A DNA stretch of 64,000 nt from JB111 sp049856295 (lineage in GTDB: Bacteria > Actinomycetota > Actinomycetes > Actinomycetales > Actinomycetaceae): positions 202,956 through 266,955 of the forward strand of contig NZ_JBNDMZ010000005.1 in NCBI RefSeq assembly GCF_049856295.1, given 5' to 3'. The translations under genes were made by a program, and so were the position numbers. Under the pieces are notes generated by a model. It saw nothing but the letters and a program-made list of their open reading frames with translations, did not search any database and had not been told where the DNA came from. Shown here piece by piece: positions 35,983 through 43,706 of this stretch (the stretch's first letter is position 1; the number at the start of each line of letters is the position of its first letter).

Positions 35983-36753
35983 TCAGCGCACCTCGACGCC
36001 GGCGGTACGCATCGCGTCCTTGACGCCGCCGATCGTCAGGGTCCCGAAGTGGAAGACGCTGGCGGCGAGGACGGCGTCGGCCCCCGCGTGGGCGGCCTGC
36101 GCGAAGTGCTCGGCCGCGCCGGCCCCGCCCGAGGCGATGAGGGGCACCCGGACCTCGCGGCGGAACGTGGTGAGCATCTCGAGGTCGAAACCCGCCTCGG
36201 TGCCGTCCGCGTCGATCGAGTTGAGGAGGATCTCGCCGGCGCCGAGCTCGGCCGCGCGCACGCACCACTCGAGCGCGTCCGTTCCGGTCCCGCGGCGGCC
36301 GCCGTGCGTGGTCACCTCGAAGCCCGAGTCGGTCGACACGTCCCCGGTCACCCGGCGGACGTCGGCGGACAGGACGAGGACCTGGGAGCCGAACCGGTCG
36401 GCCACGTCGGAGATGAGCTCGGGGCGGGCGACGGCGGCGGTGTTGACGCTCACCTTGTCCGCGCCGTGGGTGAGGAGGCGGTGGACGTCGTCGACGGTGC
36501 GCACTCCCCCGCCGACCGTCAGGGGCACGAAGATCTCCTCGGCGGTGCGCGCCACGACGTCGTAGGTGGTCGACCGCTCCTCGACCGAGGCCGAGACGTC
36601 GAGGAAGGTGAGCTCGTCGGCCCCGTCCGCGTCGTACCGGCGGGCGAGCTCGACCGGGTCGCCGGCGTCCCGCAGCCCCTCGAACCGCACGCCCTTGACG
36701 ACCCGCCCCCCGGCGACGTCAAGGCAGGGGATGACGCGAACCGCCAACGACAT
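35983..36753 (-). CDS. hisF: Imidazole glycerol phosphate synthase subunit HisF
   Basis: Cyclase subunit that forms IGP and AICAR using ammonia from HisH; 256-residue TIM barrel. It starts MSLAVRVIPCLDVAGGRVVKG with catalytic Asp in CLDV, the second Asp in SADVRR, and phosphate loops LTVGGGV, ADKVSVNT, SIDADGT and ASGGAG. A GGGAGGAG site precedes the ATG at 36751-36753. It is separate from hisI, which lies 2.7 kb away with unrelated plus-strand genes between. Confidence 0.96.
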   Translation of the reverse strand: MSLAVRVIPCLDVAGGRVVKGVRFEGLRDAGDPVELARRYDADGADELTFLDVSASVEERSTTYDVVARTAEEIFVPLTVGGGVRTVDDVHRLLTHGADKVSVNTAAVARPELISDVADRFGSQVLVLSADVRRVTGDVSTDSGFEVTTHGGRRGTGTDALEWCVRAAELGAGEILLNSIDADGTEAGFDLEMLTTFRREVRVPLIASGGAGAAEHFAQAAHAGADAVLAASVFHFGTLTIGGVKDAMRTAGVEVR

Positions 36754-36906
36754 GGTGCTCCTCCCGGTGGCACCGACGGCGCCTCGTCCTCCACGGTACC
36801 GAGCGGCGGGACCGGAGACCCTGCATGTCCGGTGCACAGGTGCCTGCCGGGACGGGAGGCGGCGGCGTACCACCACGGACGCGGCTGCCCGGTAGGTTGG
36901 CTCGCC

Positions 36907-37509
36907 ATGTCCTCGCCCGCCCACGCCGTCGCCGCGCTCGCCAGGGACCGCCTCGAGCACGACGACGAGGGGACCCCGCGGGTGGTCGTCGTCGGGATCG
37001 ACGGGCGCTCCGGCGCCGGCAAGTCGACCCTCGCGAGCGACGTGGTGGCGCTGCTCGAGGGACGGGGCGACGGGGGCCAGGGCACGGGATCCGCGCGTCG
37101 GGTCGAGCTCGTGCGCCTCGATGACCACTACCCGGGCTGGTCCGGCCTGCTCGCCGGCGTCGTGGCCGTGCGGCCGATGCTCGATGCCCTTCGGCGCGGT
37201 TCGGCCGGCACAGCGCCGACCTGGGACTGGCTGCGATCCGCCCCCGGGGCCGACCGGGTCATCCCCGCGCCGGGCCACGCGCTCCCGGACGTCGTCGTGG
37301 TCGAGGGGTGCGGGACGACTCTTCTCCATCAGCTGCTCGACGCACTCGTGTGGCTCGACGAGCCGGCGGGCGTCCGCCGGGCACGCGCCGAGTCCCGCGA
37401 GGGCGACGTCTCCTCGTGGTGGGACACCTGGGCCCGCCAGGAGGACGCGGCGATCGCACAGACGGACCCGACCGAGCACGCGGACCTGAGGCTCACCGCA
37501 GCGCGTTGA
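36907..37509 (+). CDS. P-loop uridine kinase-like ATPase
   Basis: A 200-residue protein with Walker A GIDGRSGAGKST (about residues 30-41), VELVRLDDHYPGW as the substrate-loop Asp region, and DVVVVEGCGTT as a Walker B-like strand. WLDEPAGVRRARAESREGD fits the lid of uridine kinase or P-loop nucleoside kinases. The substrate is not determined. TAGGTT (36893-36898), eight bases before the ATG, indicates a leaderless transcript. It diverges from hisF. Confidence 0.8.
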   Translation: MSSPAHAVAALARDRLEHDDEGTPRVVVVGIDGRSGAGKSTLASDVVALLEGRGDGGQGTGSARRVELVRLDDHYPGWSGLLAGVVAVRPMLDALRRGSAGTAPTWDWLRSAPGADRVIPAPGHALPDVVVVEGCGTTLLHQLLDALVWLDEPAGVRRARAESREGDVSSWWDTWARQEDAAIAQTDPTEHADLRLTAAR

Positions 37510-38005
37510 CCGGCGCGCATCTCGAGCATGTCACTCGGCGATTCCTGCCATTCATTCGTCGTTCACAGGTCGTCATTGATCGGGCATTTGTCGAGCATTC
37601 GCGCTGGCCGCGCCGAATACCCGTCGAGTAACCGTCCCCGACCCGCGAGACAATTGCCAGAATGTGCCGACTCGAGCGCTGAGCGACTGCGAGTTGTGGC
37701 AGTTCCACGCCCAGCGAGCGTCGAGACGGCGTCCAGATGCCGCTGAACAACAGGCCAGAAACGGTGGGACTACACCGGTTTCACGCCCTCGACGCAGCTC
37801 GACACGGCCACCGGAAGCTCCGGGAAACCGCAGGATCACGGGAGATCACGAGCTGGACACAGCGCAGTTCGGTGTCATTTCGGAGAATCCGGCATGCCTT
37901 GCGCAAATGAATTGCGCTGCTACCTTTCTGACCGCCGGCACATGAATGCGTCGGCATCCCCCCTCATCCCCCGTTTCACCCCTAACCCATGAATGGAGCA
38001 CCATC
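37510..38005 (+). promoter_or_regulatory. AT-rich leader of the SipW/TasA-like operon
   Basis: This 496-base stretch has no convincing gene and is clearly less GC-rich than its surroundings. Near its end TTGCGC (37899-37904) and TACCTT (37921-37926) are 16 bases apart, a plausible promoter. A dyad GCGCAA-N5-TTGCGC (37901-37917) overlaps the -35 and spacer and could be an operator. About 75 bases of C-rich leader follow, with CATCCCCC repeated at 37955 and 37965, then GGAG before the GTG start. Confidence 0.45.
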
Positions 38006-38680
38006 GTGCGCAAGAAGACTGTCGGCGTCCTCGCCGGCGCCGCTGCCGCAGCTGTCGCCCTCGGCTCGGGCGGCACGTTCGCCCTCTGGTCGGACGACAC
38101 GTCCGTCGATGCCGGCACGATCCAGGCCGGTAACCTCGAGGTCGAGGCCCAGGGCGACTTCCAGTGGTACGACGCCACGCTCAACCGCGTCCCGTTCATC
38201 GTCTGGGACATCCCCTTCCCCCGGCACGACTGGGGCCACACGATCGCCAACATGAACGGCGACTACCGCGTCGTCCCCGGCGACGTCGTCGTCGGTGCGC
38301 AGGACGTGCTCGTCGACCTGCACGGTGACAACCTCCGCGCCCACCTCACGGTCGGCCCCGCCGACGGCGCGACCGCCGAGTTCGAGGGCCTGTCCGTCGA
38401 GTACGGCGTCTACAACAACAGCACGAACAGCTGGATCGCGACCGGCCTCGAGCTGGGCGACGACCGGGAGTTCGGCTTCCAGGCCGACGGCGTCGGCCAG
38501 GAGGACGGCTCCGACGACCCGTTCTGGACCGTGCTGCCGCGCGAGTCCGAGCTGACCGTCGTCATCCTCGGCGTCTTCGACGAGGACACGGGCGACCGCG
38601 TGAGCGTCAACGACATCACCGAGCTCGGCTCGCTCGAGATCACCCTCGAGCAGAGCATGTACCCGCACCCGGCGATCTGA
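38006..38680 (+). CDS. TasA/camelysin-like secreted protein, first structural gene
   Basis: A 224-residue exported protein with a SipW-dependent-type signal: KKTVGVLAGAAAAAVALGSG followed by TFALWSDD, then TSVDAGTIQAGNLEV, the pattern of TasA and camelysin N-termini. The mature beta-rich domain contains VVPGDVVVGAQDVLVDLHGDNLRAHLTVG and ends ITLEQSMYPHPAI, similar to the VRAELTLEQ ending of the next gene. It is likely the major subunit: it has its own promoter region and a strong 3' hairpin that could protect its mRNA and reduce read-through. The signal would be cleaved by the signal peptidase at 40287. Fibre formation is inference from the TasA analogy. Confidence 0.8.
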   Translation: MRKKTVGVLAGAAAAAVALGSGGTFALWSDDTSVDAGTIQAGNLEVEAQGDFQWYDATLNRVPFIVWDIPFPRHDWGHTIANMNGDYRVVPGDVVVGAQDVLVDLHGDNLRAHLTVGPADGATAEFEGLSVEYGVYNNSTNSWIATGLELGDDREFGFQADGVGQEDGSDDPFWTVLPRESELTVVILGVFDEDTGDRVSVNDITELGSLEITLEQSMYPHPAI

Positions 38681-38689
38681 CGATCACCT

Positions 38690-38729
38690 GAGACTCCCGG
38701 CCGGCCCGCGCGGGCCGGCCGGGAGTCTC
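38690..38729 (+). terminator. Intra-operon hairpin after first TasA-like gene
   Basis: GAGACTCCCGGCCGGCCCG (38690-38708) and its exact inverse (38711-38729) form a 19-bp stem around two bases. No T run follows. It lies nine bases after the stop of the first gene and 38 bases before the second, so it probably acts as a partial terminator or mRNA-stabilising stem. Confidence 0.7.
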
Positions 38730-38767
38730 ACCCCCTCGCACTCCCCTTCCACGAGACCCGAGGAACG

Positions 38768-39379
38768 ATGTCCCCCGAATCACCCACCGCCGCGCGACGC
38801 GCCCCCGGCGTCCTGCTGGCCGGAGCCGCCCTCGTCGCGGCCGCGCTCGGCGGCGCGGGCAGCTACGCGCTGTGGAGCGCCGGCGCTGCGGGGACCGCCG
38901 GCACGATCGCGTCCGGAGACCTCGACGCGGTAGCCCTCGGCTCCCTCACCTGGACCCCGCACCCCGACAACGCCGATCCCGACGTCCTCGGGTCGGGCGA
39001 GCGTGCGTGGGCCGTCCAGGCCTTCGACCTCGCGCTCGACGGCGACAACCTCACCGCCGACGCCACCGTCGACGTCACGGTGGACGCCGAGCTCGACTAC
39101 CCGTACCAGTGGTTCGTCTCGACCGACCCCGCGATCGCCGACCCCCATGCCGCCGTCGCCGCTGGCAGCATCCCCGGACTCGTGCGCAGCCCGTCGGACG
39201 CACCCACCGGGAAGGTCTCGTCGCTCACGCAGTCCGACCTGCCCGACGGTCTCGACGGGAGCGCGGACTGGTTCGTCTACGTCCTCGTCGAGAACCCGCA
39301 CCCCCTGCGGACGGGTGACCCCGACGACCTCGACCTCCTCACGGTGCGGGCCGAGCTCACGCTGGAGCAGACGTCATGA
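38768..39379 (+). CDS. Second SipW-dependent-type secreted protein
   Basis: A 203-residue exported protein. The signal region LLAGAALVAAALGGAGSYALWSAGAAGTAGTIASGDLDAV carries the SYALWS cleavage-type motif and the TIxSGDL start of the mature domain. The mature part has FDLALDGDNLTADATVDVTVD, matching VDLHGDNLRAHLTVG of the first gene, and ends LTVRAELTLEQTS. The two are therefore paralogous; this one may be a minor subunit. Its ATG follows a CGAGGAACG site, and its stop overlaps the next ATG (ATGA). Confidence 0.78.
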   Translation: MSPESPTAARRAPGVLLAGAALVAAALGGAGSYALWSAGAAGTAGTIASGDLDAVALGSLTWTPHPDNADPDVLGSGERAWAVQAFDLALDGDNLTADATVDVTVDAELDYPYQWFVSTDPAIADPHAAVAAGSIPGLVRSPSDAPTGKVSSLTQSDLPDGLDGSADWFVYVLVENPHPLRTGDPDDLDLLTVRAELTLEQTS

Positions 39380-40290
39380 CCGCCCCCCGACGCACCCGGG
39401 CACTTCTGGCCCTCGCGACGGCCGGTGCCCTCGGCGCCGCGGCGTCCGCCGGCACGCTCGCCCTGTGGACGGCGAGCGCGAGCGGGGAGGGGTCGATCGA
39501 CGTCCTCCGCTACGACGACGACCCGACCCTGTCGATCACGGCCGAGGAATCCGCGAGCGACGGCGCCGATTCCCCCACCGATGGTGCCGGGACCTCGGGC
39601 GACGACCCCGGGTCCCGGAGTGACGCGGGCGAGTCGCCCAGTGCCGGCGCATCCGAGTCCGCGAGCGACGGGCCCGCCGAGTCGCCGAGCGACGCACCCC
39701 CCGAGTCCTCGAGCGACAGCACTCACCCAGCGGGCGACGCGGTGCCGAGCGAGTCCGCCGACGGCCCTGTGAGTTCCGGACAGCACGGAACCTCCGGTGA
39801 GGACGCCTCCCCCGAGCCCGATGCCGCCGCGCCCCCTGAGCCCGAGATCGAGATCGACCCTGTCGTCGTCCCGCTCCCCCAGGAGCTCGTCGACCAGATC
39901 AGGTTCGACGGTCGCGGGGCGGCCGTCGTCGCCAACGACCTCTCACCCCACGACCTCGCAGCGGTCGAGCTCACCCTCGAGTCCGCCGTTCCCGGGCTCG
40001 TGCTCCGGGTCCAGGCGCGCACTGTCGATGCGCCCGAGCGGTGCGCCGAGAGCGACGCCGTCCTCCCGGTCGACGACGGCACCCCGATCGAGCTGCCCGG
40101 CACCGCTGAGCTGTTCTGCCTCGAGATCGAAACCGTCACGACCGATCACACGGGCGACGTGACGGCGACCGGCACCTCGGACGGCGGGGACCTCGCCGTC
40201 AGCACGCCGTGGACCGTCACCGCCCACGAGACCCTCACCCGCGACGACGTCGACGTCGTCCTCACCCCCGTCATCGAGGTCACGCCATGA
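39376..40290 (+). CDS. Third SipW-type secreted protein with Ser/Asp/Glu-rich linker
   Basis: A 304-residue protein with signal ALLALATAGALGAAASAGTLALWTASASGEGSIDV, again of the LALW type. About residues 50-155 are a disordered linker of repeated Ser-Asp-Glu-Pro-Gly (ESASDGPAESPSDAPPESSSD), able to span the cell wall. A C-terminal domain (about 155-304) with two Cys (ERCAESD, ELFCLEIE) may hold a disulfide. ATGA overlaps couple it to both neighbours. It has no obvious sorting signal; a cap or adaptor role is speculative. Confidence 0.75.
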   Translation: MTAPRRTRALLALATAGALGAAASAGTLALWTASASGEGSIDVLRYDDDPTLSITAEESASDGADSPTDGAGTSGDDPGSRSDAGESPSAGASESASDGPAESPSDAPPESSSDSTHPAGDAVPSESADGPVSSGQHGTSGEDASPEPDAAAPPEPEIEIDPVVVPLPQELVDQIRFDGRGAAVVANDLSPHDLAAVELTLESAVPGLVLRVQARTVDAPERCAESDAVLPVDDGTPIELPGTAELFCLEIETVTTDHTGDVTATGTSDGGDLAVSTPWTVTAHETLTRDDVDVVLTPVIEVTP

Positions 40291-41075
40291 ACACCACCCG
40301 TCCCAGCACCCGCGACGCCGTCGGCACCCGCTCGAGCAACCGAGAGCTGTGGTCCGGGATCGTGCGTGGGTTCGTCGCGGTCGTCGCCGTCCTCGCCGTC
40401 ACGGTCGCGGCCGCCGCGTTCATCGTCCCGAGGTTTATGGGCTGGGTCCCGCTGACGATCCTCTCCGGCTCGATGGAGCCCACCTACTCCCCGGGCGACG
40501 TCGTGGTCGTCGACCCGGACTACACCGACCCGGTGGTCGGCGACGTCGTCACCATCCAGCCAGTGTCCGGCGACCCGACCCTCGTCACCCACCGCATCAT
40601 CGGCGTGACCATCGGCCAGGACGGGACGATGGGCGTGACCACCCAGGGCGACGCCAACGGCTCGGTCGACGACCCGGTGACGATGGAGCAGATCCAAGGC
40701 CGCGTGATCTACGGGGTGCCGTGGGTCGGCCACCTCACGCAGCCCGAGGTCCGGCCGTGGCTCGGCGGGGCGGCCATTGCCGTCCTCGCCTGGATCGTGC
40801 TCTCGTCCGTCCTCGGCGGCCGGAAGAAGGGCGACGACGACGCCGAGCTCGGGACGCCCGCACCGGGACCGGCGGACGACGCCGGCACGGACGACCGAGG
40901 AGAGGACGACGCCCCCGCACCCTCCGCCGACGCGTCCGACGAGCCGGACGACGCCCCCGCGCCCGGCGCCGACACCTCGGACGACCTGACCGGCACCGCG
41001 ACCCCCGCAGGAAACTCCCCCCTCCCGTCGACCTCGCGGCGGTCCCGCCGTCGCACCGAGGCAGTGACGACGTGA
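40287..41075 (+). CDS. sipW: SipW-like signal peptidase I (Ser-His type)
   Basis: Archaeal/ER-type signal peptidase predicted to process the three upstream exported proteins. Helix one is at about residues 27-50; catalytic Ser62 lies in ILSGSMEPTYSPGDVV and His102 in LVTHRIIG, replacing the Lys of ordinary LepB. A second helix spans about 158-178. The last 80 residues form an acidic, disordered tail ending in basic SRRSRRRTEAVTT, not a normal part of this enzyme. ATG overlaps the previous stop (ATGA); its stop overlaps the next GTG (GTGA). A 262-residue length is therefore longer than typical (about 180-190). Confidence 0.9.
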   Translation: MNTTRPSTRDAVGTRSSNRELWSGIVRGFVAVVAVLAVTVAAAAFIVPRFMGWVPLTILSGSMEPTYSPGDVVVVDPDYTDPVVGDVVTIQPVSGDPTLVTHRIIGVTIGQDGTMGVTTQGDANGSVDDPVTMEQIQGRVIYGVPWVGHLTQPEVRPWLGGAAIAVLAWIVLSSVLGGRKKGDDDAELGTPAPGPADDAGTDDRGEDDAPAPSADASDEPDDAPAPGADTSDDLTGTATPAGNSPLPSTSRRSRRRTEAVTT

Positions 41076-42052
41076 GCGCCCTCCGCACAGGGCTGCGTAC
41101 CCGCGCCGCCGCGCTCGGCACGCTGGCACTCACCGTGGGTCTGGTCGTGAGCACACCGGCCGGCGCCGACGAGCCCAGCACCGGGACCGATCCGATCGTC
41201 ATCGACGTCGGCACCGGGTTCGCGCCCGAGGTGACCGTGCGGATGTTCGACGAGGTGATCGTCCCGGGTGACGCGATCCAGCGCGCGTTCCGGGTCCGCA
41301 ACGACGGTCCGACCGACGCGACGATGACGATCGACGTCGTCGACGTCAACCTCGACGGTGAGCTCGACCAGTTCTTCGACGACGTCACCGTCAACGAGAT
41401 GCCGCTCGCCGTGCTCGCGGGCACCGACACCTCGCTGCTGGAGACGGAGATCGCCCGCGGCGAGATCGTCACGGTCCCCCTCGAGCTCGACTTCCCCGTC
41501 GAGGCCACGTCGGGAAACTACTCCGAGGTGGGCCGCCGCGCGGCGAACCTGGCGGTCCGCGTGACGATGCGGGGCGACACCGGCAGCACGGTCACCACCT
41601 GTCCCGACGCCGTCCCGACGGCGCACCGGGCCGCGACGACGACCGGTGCGGAGACCGAGGAACGTGCAGCGACCGACACGAACGCCGGCGAGGCGGCCAC
41701 CGCCGCCGCGACGACGACCGGCGCGGAGACCCAGGACCGTGCAGCGACCGACACGGACGCCGGCGAGGCGGCGACCACCGCCGGGACGACATGCCCGGAC
41801 GGAACCGTGCCGACGCCGACCGATACCTCCGCACCTCGTCCGACCGGCGGGGTCACCGGCGGCACGACACAGTCGCGCATGCCGGTCGCGGGCCCCCGCG
41901 CCGCCGGACCGGTCGCACTGCCTCAGACCGGCCCCGACCTCGGCACCGCCATCGCCCTCGCTGCCGGACTGGTCGGCGCCGGCGCGCTCGCCCGCGCCGC
42001 CCATCGCCGGGCCACCGCGGCTCACGCCGACACCGACGGGACGGGTGAGTGA
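41072..42052 (+). CDS. LPQTG-anchored surface protein
   Basis: A 326-residue cell-wall protein. A Sec signal (ALGTLALTVGLVVSTPAGADEP) precedes a beta-sandwich of about 150 residues (VTVRMFDEVIVPGDAIQRAFRVRNDGPTDATMTIDVVDV). A Thr/Ala-rich linker with two copies of a TTTGAETxxRAATDTxAGEAAT unit follows. L283-P-Q-T-G287, a hydrophobic helix and basic RAAHRRATAAH form a sortase sorting signal. No sortase gene is in the window. It is coupled to sipW and to the next gene by GTGA overlaps. Likely role is wall anchor for the exported subunits (inference). Confidence 0.85.
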   Translation: MSALRTGLRTRAAALGTLALTVGLVVSTPAGADEPSTGTDPIVIDVGTGFAPEVTVRMFDEVIVPGDAIQRAFRVRNDGPTDATMTIDVVDVNLDGELDQFFDDVTVNEMPLAVLAGTDTSLLETEIARGEIVTVPLELDFPVEATSGNYSEVGRRAANLAVRVTMRGDTGSTVTTCPDAVPTAHRAATTTGAETEERAATDTNAGEAATAAATTTGAETQDRAATDTDAGEAATTAGTTCPDGTVPTPTDTSAPRPTGGVTGGTTQSRMPVAGPRAAGPVALPQTGPDLGTAIALAAGLVGAGALARAAHRRATAAHADTDGTGE

Positions 42053-42573
42053 CCATGCGCTCCGCACGCACGCTGACCGCCGGCGGGTTCCTCGCCGCGG
42101 CCGCCCTGCTCGCGTGGGGCGTGGCCCCGCCCGCCGTCGCCGACACCGGCGACTCCCCCGGCGACGGCTCGGTCGTCGCCCCCGATCCGGCGCCGGCGCC
42201 CGTTCCCGGGGGTTCCGGCGCCGGTGCCGCTCCACCCGCACCGGTTCCGGAGCCGCGTCCCGAACCGGATCCGGCACCGGCACCGGCCACCGCACCCGCA
42301 CCCGCACCGATCGACACCCCGGTCGACGACGCACCGGCCGAGGACCCGGGCACTCCCGAGCTGACGATCGAGGTCCACGACCCGCTCCCCGAGCTCGTCG
42401 CCGCCGGGGCCGAGGTGAGCTGGAGCTACCTCGTGACGAACTCGGGCGACGTCGAGGTCACCGACATCGCGCTCACGGACTCCGGCGGCGCCGCGATCGA
42501 GTGCCCGCTGGCCGCACTCGTCCCCACCGAGCAGATGGTCTGCACCGTCACCACGACGTTCACGACCGACTGA
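42049..42573 (+). CDS. Small secreted DUF11-like protein, last gene of operon
   Basis: A 174-residue exported protein. A signal (LTAGGFLAAAALLAWGVAPPAVAD) is followed by about 65 residues of Pro/Ala/Asp-rich linker and a single C-terminal beta domain, LTIEVHDPLPELVAAGAEVSWSYLVTNSGDVEVTDIALTDSGG. The latter resembles DUF11-type repeats of surface adhesins, with two Cys in the last 32 residues. GTG at 42049 overlaps the previous stop (GTGA); an ATG at 42055 is an alternative. It ends abruptly at FTTD without a wall anchor. Confidence 0.72.
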   Translation: MTMRSARTLTAGGFLAAAALLAWGVAPPAVADTGDSPGDGSVVAPDPAPAPVPGGSGAGAAPPAPVPEPRPEPDPAPAPATAPAPAPIDTPVDDAPAEDPGTPELTIEVHDPLPELVAAGAEVSWSYLVTNSGDVEVTDIALTDSGGAAIECPLAALVPTEQMVCTVTTTFTTD

Positions 42574-42575
42574 CC

Positions 42576-42630
42576 GGCTCGTGCCCTCGGCCGGGCTCCA
42601 TCCCCCCGGCCCGGTCGAGGGCACCGAGCC
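42576..42630. terminator. Bidirectional terminator after SipW operon
   Basis: GGCTCGTGCCCTCGGCCGGGC (starting 42576) and the inverse arm ending 42630 pair over about 21 positions with few mismatches around a CCATCCCCCC loop region. It separates the convergent SipW operon and the pupylation locus. Confidence 0.65.
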
Positions 42631-42662
42631 CACCGCGGACGCCGACCTCACCGCGGAGAGAC

Positions 42663-43706
42663 TCAGTCCTGGCGGACGACGTCGTCCCCGCCCGAGGCGG
42701 CCAGCACGTCGACGACGACGACGAGCGTGTGCTCCCCGTCGCCGAGACCCGGCGGCACGACGGCGAGGATGCGCGAGCCCACGCGCCGGTCGAGCAGCGC
42801 GAGCCGGACCCCCTCGCCGAGGTCCTCGACCACCGCGGTCGACGGCGACCCGTCGGCCCAGCTCGACGAGAGCACCTCGCCGGTCTCCCAGTCCATCGTC
42901 AGCGTCTGCAGCACGAGGTCCTGCCCCGGCCGCACGGTCGTGCCGTCGCCCTCGACCACGACCCGGCTCTGCAGGTCGGCGGGCGGGTCGCCCGGGGGGA
43001 TCCCGACGACCGGGGCGCCGTCGGCGGTGGTGCCGACCGTCGGACCGGGCGCGCCCCCGCCGTCGGTCGGCGACCCGCTCCCGTCCGTCGGGGACTCACC
43101 ACCACCGGACGGCGACTCGCCCCCGGTCGGGGACTCCGCCCCGGCACCCTGCGACCCTGTCTCCCCCGACGCGCTCTCGGACGGCGACCCGCCGGCCACG
43201 GTCGGAAGGACGTCGACGACGACGACCTGCATCGTCAGCGCCCCCTCGACGTCGACGGGCTCGGCGACGACGACCCTGCCGCCCTCCCGCACGCCGGGCA
43301 GGATCTCGGCGAGCGTCGCGCCGACGTCTGCCTCGGACACGGTGGCGAGCCGCGGCGCGACGACCTCCTCGCGCGAGGAGCTCTGGCCGGTCGTCCCGTC
43401 CCACGCGGCGACGCTGAGCAGCGCCGGTCCGCCGGCGGTCAGCGCGCGGCCGTCGCCCGGGTCGACGACGGACGCCACCGGGTCGCCCACGGCGAGCGGG
43501 GTGTCGATGACGACGACGGGGTGGCCCGGCGCACCGGCCACCGAGACACCCTCGACCCCGGTCGCCGCGGCCTCGGACATCGAGTCCGACGTCGCCTCGC
43601 GGGCGCCGCCGCCCTCGTCCGGCCCGCAGGCGGCGAGCCCGAGCGCCGCGGCGCACGCGAGGACGGCGGCCCGTCGGGCCACCGGTCCCCTCGCGGCTCG
43701 GCTCAC
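42663..43706 (-). CDS. Degenerate FKBP-type lipoprotein
   Basis: A 347-residue lipoprotein (GLAAC, Cys27) with two FKBP-like halves joined by a Gly/Ser/Pro/Thr linker (about 200-245). The C-terminal half keeps the frame TVRPGQDLVLQTLTMDWETGEVLSSSW and LDRRVGSRILAVVPPGLGDG, but FDSSW-type and GYG aromatic positions of the isomerase pocket are changed; the first half is further diverged. Peptidyl-prolyl isomerase activity is therefore doubtful. GTG at 43704-43706 overlaps the pafA stop (GTGA). An FKBP lipoprotein beside pafA is common in actinobacteria. Confidence 0.82.
   Translation of the reverse strand: MSRAARGPVARRAAVLACAAALGLAACGPDEGGGAREATSDSMSEAAATGVEGVSVAGAPGHPVVVIDTPLAVGDPVASVVDPGDGRALTAGGPALLSVAAWDGTTGQSSSREEVVAPRLATVSEADVGATLAEILPGVREGGRVVVAEPVDVEGALTMQVVVVDVLPTVAGGSPSESASGETGSQGAGAESPTGGESPSGGGESPTDGSGSPTDGGGAPGPTVGTTADGAPVVGIPPGDPPADLQSRVVVEGDGTTVRPGQDLVLQTLTMDWETGEVLSSSWADGSPSTAVVEDLGEGVRLALLDRRVGSRILAVVPPGLGDGEHTLVVVVDVLAASGGDDVVRQD

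Noticed and set aside
33366..37509. Genomic island around the ferritin-like genes
   Set aside because: Base composition matches the neighbours, no mobility genes or tRNA ends are present, and hisF is interleaved.
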